This document shows positions 62,060 to 64,000 of a DNA stretch of 64,000 nt, one piece after another. The notes beneath the pieces are model-generated. The model was not told the DNA's origin. It saw nothing but the letters and a program-made list of their open reading frames with translations, and ran no database searches. Origin of the DNA: Streptomyces geranii (lineage in GTDB: Bacteria > Actinomycetota > Actinomycetes > Streptomycetales > Streptomycetaceae); contig NZ_PJME01000004.1 in NCBI RefSeq assembly GCF_002954775.1, positions 1 through 64,000 of the forward strand. Reading direction: 5' to 3'. The position numbers and the translations under genes are program-made. The first letter of the stretch is position 1, and the number at the start of each line of letters is the position of its first letter.

Positions 62060-63619
62060 GTGAACGTGATTGACCGGGGAAGGGCCGTCGTGGCAGGCAG
62101 TGGAGCCGGCGACGGGCAGGACGACATGGGTGGCAAGGCCTCGGGGAACTGGGCGGACGAACTCCTCGACCATCTGCGCCCGGCCGCCCGGGACATCGGC
62201 AGGGTGGCCGCCTGGCTCGCCGGGGCCGTCGACGCCGAGGTGTCCCTCCAGGATGTGAACGGCAGCCTCCTCGCCGGGACCGGCGTCCCCGCCGACGACG
62301 GTCTGGTGCTGGACGTGTCCACCGGCAGAATCGCTTCTGCGGCCGTCCACGCCCACGGCCGTCACGTCCGGCTGGACGGACTCGGCCACCCCGCCACCAA
62401 AGGCGTGCTCGCGGTGACCCGCAGCCGGCCCTTCGACCAGCGGACCACTGACATCGTTGCCCGCACGGCCTGGGTCCTCGAACTGCTCCTGCGCGAACGC
62501 GAGACGGCTAGCGCCGAACACCGCCTCGACCAGGCCACCTCCGACCTCCGGCTCGCCATCCTCCAGCTGCTGATGGTCGGCGACATCATCGCCGCCCGCC
62601 GGGTCGCCGCGGGCCTCTGGCCCGGCCTCTTCGACACCGACACCGCCTGCGTCTACGTACTGGAGGGCCACGCCGCCAGGCGCGACGACCTCGCCGAGGA
62701 CTGCCAGGAGGCGGCGGACGGCCACGCGCTCATCGTGCGGTGCCCGGCCGTGGACGAGCATCTGATCGTCGTCGCGCCCGTCGACCGGGGCCAGGACCGG
62801 GCGGGACCGGAGCTGCGCACGGTCGTCGGTGAATGGCCCGACACCTTCATCGGCGGCAGCGTCCGGCAGGACCTCGCCCAGACCGCCACCGCGTACGGCC
62901 AGGCCGTCAGCGCCCTCGCCGTGGCCCGCTTCCGCCCGGACCGGGCCGCCGTGTACGCCGAACGCACGCACCCCGAGCGGCTGATGAACCCCCTCGCCCT
63001 GCGCGGCTGGGCCGACGGGCTGCTGAGCCCGCTCGACGACCTGCCCCACCACACGCGCGCCGAACTCCTCGCCACCACCCGCCTCGGCTTCTCCTTCACC
63101 GCCGTCAAGACGGCGATCATCCTCGGCGTCAGCCGCAACACCGTGCGCGCCCGGATGGAACGCGTCGAGGGCCTGCTCGGCGCCGACTTCTCCGACCTCA
63201 CCACCCGGGCCGCCGTCCAGCTCGCCCTGAACACCCAGGCCGCCGTCCCCGACGGACCGCGCCCGCCCGCGGCCCCGCCCGCCGGAGTGACCGAGCTGCT
63301 GCGCACCGACCCGCTCGTGGCCTGGGCGGACGGCCTCCTCGGCCGCCTCACCACGGACTCCCGGGACCTGCGGCGGACGGTCCGCACCTGGATCGCGGCC
63401 GGCGGCAACGCCGAACGCACCGCGCAGGTGCTCGGCATCCACGCGCAGACCGTCCGCGACCATGTACGCAGTGCCGAACCCGTCCTGGAACGCCAGTTGC
63501 TCTCCGGCGGCAGCGACCTGTACGAGGTCGTCCTCGCCCATCTGGCACTCGGTGACCTCGGCGAACCCGCCGTCGGCCGGGCGAAGCGGGACCATTCGGA
63601 CGTGACCGTGCACGAGTGA
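62060..63619 (+). CDS. PucR-like transcriptional regulator with two C-terminal HTHs
   Basis: A 519-residue protein. The N-terminal half is GAF-like (about 35-145). Two helix-turn-helix blocks lie at LGFSFTAVKTAIILGVSRNTVRARMERVEGLLG (about 345-375) and ARTWIAAGGNAERTAQVLGIHAQTVRDHVRSAEPVLERQL-type (about 450-485). This PucR/CdaR-like plan is common in actinomycetes. GTG 62060 is the longest start without a clear ribosome site; ATG 62126 with GGCAGGAC upstream is a good alternative. Confidence 0.8.
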   Translation: MNVIDRGRAVVAGSGAGDGQDDMGGKASGNWADELLDHLRPAARDIGRVAAWLAGAVDAEVSLQDVNGSLLAGTGVPADDGLVLDVSTGRIASAAVHAHGRHVRLDGLGHPATKGVLAVTRSRPFDQRTTDIVARTAWVLELLLRERETASAEHRLDQATSDLRLAILQLLMVGDIIAARRVAAGLWPGLFDTDTACVYVLEGHAARRDDLAEDCQEAADGHALIVRCPAVDEHLIVVAPVDRGQDRAGPELRTVVGEWPDTFIGGSVRQDLAQTATAYGQAVSALAVARFRPDRAAVYAERTHPERLMNPLALRGWADGLLSPLDDLPHHTRAELLATTRLGFSFTAVKTAIILGVSRNTVRARMERVEGLLGADFSDLTTRAAVQLALNTQAAVPDGPRPPAAPPAGVTELLRTDPLVAWADGLLGRLTTDSRDLRRTVRTWIAAGGNAERTAQVLGIHAQTVRDHVRSAEPVLERQLLSGGSDLYEVVLAHLALGDLGEPAVGRAKRDHSDVTVHE

Positions 63620-63759
63620 GTCCTCGGCGCCCGAGAGAGGGCACCGGCGAGATACACACCCCCGCTCAACGCGCGTAGGTTCATGTGCACGCCGGTGCTC
63701 CAGTGCGCGAGCGCCGGAGCCCACGACGTGGTGCCTGGCCGGAAACCGGCCCCCAAGGC

Positions 63760-63817
63760 GCCGCGGGTGCGGGGGCGCGGCAGGCACGGGGGTCCGGCCG
63801 TTTCCCGCACCCGCGGC
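63760..63817 (+). terminator. 14-bp-arm hairpin after the PucR-like gene
   Basis: GCCGCGGGTGCGGG (63760-63773) pairs perfectly with CCCGCACCCGCGGC (63804-63817) around a 30-base loop, followed by TTT. It lies 140 bases after the PucR-like stop and 71 before the next ATG, so it is either a terminator or a leader element of the downstream gene. Confidence 0.55.
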
Positions 63818-63888
63818 TTTCATTCGCGTATGCCGGAATTCGGGTGCGCCGCGTGAGTAGCCCGGCGATTCGTGGGAACTCGGCGGCC

Positions 63889-64000
63889 ATGGACACGGCA
63901 CGAGCAGCAGCGGACGCGGGTCAGGTACTCGCCGCGTCGAGCGACGTACTCAATGTGATCGCCGCCTTCGCCGGTGGCCTCATCGTGGCGGGCCTGCTGA
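63889..64000 (+). CDS. Small membrane protein, N-terminal part (right edge)
   Basis: The ATG at 63889 begins MDTARAAADAGQVLAASSDV followed by LNVIAAFAGGLIVAGLL, a single hydrophobic segment, and the frame stays open to the window end. An in-frame GTG at 63853 is a possible earlier start. The pattern is like small Streptomyces single-pass proteins of the DUF6479 kind, but the truncation prevents a firm call. Confidence 0.5.
   Translation, partial: MDTARAAADAGQVLAASSDVLNVIAAFAGGLIVAGLL

Overview
The window is GC-rich with extreme third-position GC bias. The gene families are typical of a filamentous actinomycete, almost certainly a Streptomyces: GlgE, DUF5133, ANTAR, a SigB/SigF-type sigma factor, a PAS-GAF-SpoIIE-HATPase phosphatase, an ATPase-less sugar ABC operon, and copies of a dispersed repeat I associate with Streptomyces. 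I see no rRNA, tRNA, CRISPR array, transposase or replication origin. Region 1 (1-8.4 kb): the N-terminal part of glgE running off the left edge; small regulatory and stress genes (DUF5133, a degenerate HATPase-like protein, a two-domain VOC protein, an ANTAR protein, a SigB/SigF-type sigma factor); a marR-ABC ATPase-permease drug-export operon; a hypothetical gene behind a perfect 17-bp palindrome; and a stand-alone hemC. Region 2 (8.5-13.1 kb): a decayed P450 neighbourhood with a P450 pseudogene, an intact ferredoxin and a broken ferredoxin reductase. It also holds a Zn-dependent dehydrogenase, an orphan atypical response regulator and two paralogous marR genes with related operators and apparently leaderless promoters. 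Region 3 (13.1-23.3 kb): a Tat-exported glycosidase, a divergent SDR/tetR pair with palindromes, DoxX-peroxiredoxin, a large SpoIIE-type phosphatase, a secreted cupin, and an MFS-DUF3291/merR divergent locus around a 15-bp-arm inverted repeat. Region 4 (23.3-46.3 kb), the centrepiece: a nine-gene minus-strand operon encoding a polyunsaturated-fatty-acid-synthase-like iterative PKS. Transcription order is ACP, thioesterase, PfaA-like KS-AT-ACPx3-KR-DH (2320 aa), PfaC-like KS-CLF-AT-four hot-dog domains (2460 aa), PfaD-like enoyl reductase, two large unusual acyl-CoA dehydrogenases, a phosphopantetheinyl transferase and a COG2907-type flavoprotein. Gaps are short or overlapping, so the genes are probably co-transcribed. 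The assembly line should build an acyl chain with skipped or conjugated double bonds. The PPTase activates the four ACP domains, the two dehydrogenases and the flavoprotein are candidates for extra desaturation, and the TE releases the product. An araC-type gene just upstream and a divergent iclR-type gene are the likely regulators; a tauD dioxygenase and an LLM flavoenzyme follow (47.7-50.8 kb). Region 5 (50.8-64 kb): a metallophosphatase/MHYT membrane-sensor pair; a carbohydrate-uptake and catabolism operon (DeoR/LacI hybrid regulator, Tat lipoprotein binding protein, two permeases, D-2-hydroxyacid dehydrogenase, DUF2264 protein) with a 9-bp tandem repeat upstream of its regulator; a small hypothetical; a Sua5/YrdC-family protein; a PucR-like regulator; and the start of a small membrane protein cut by the right edge.
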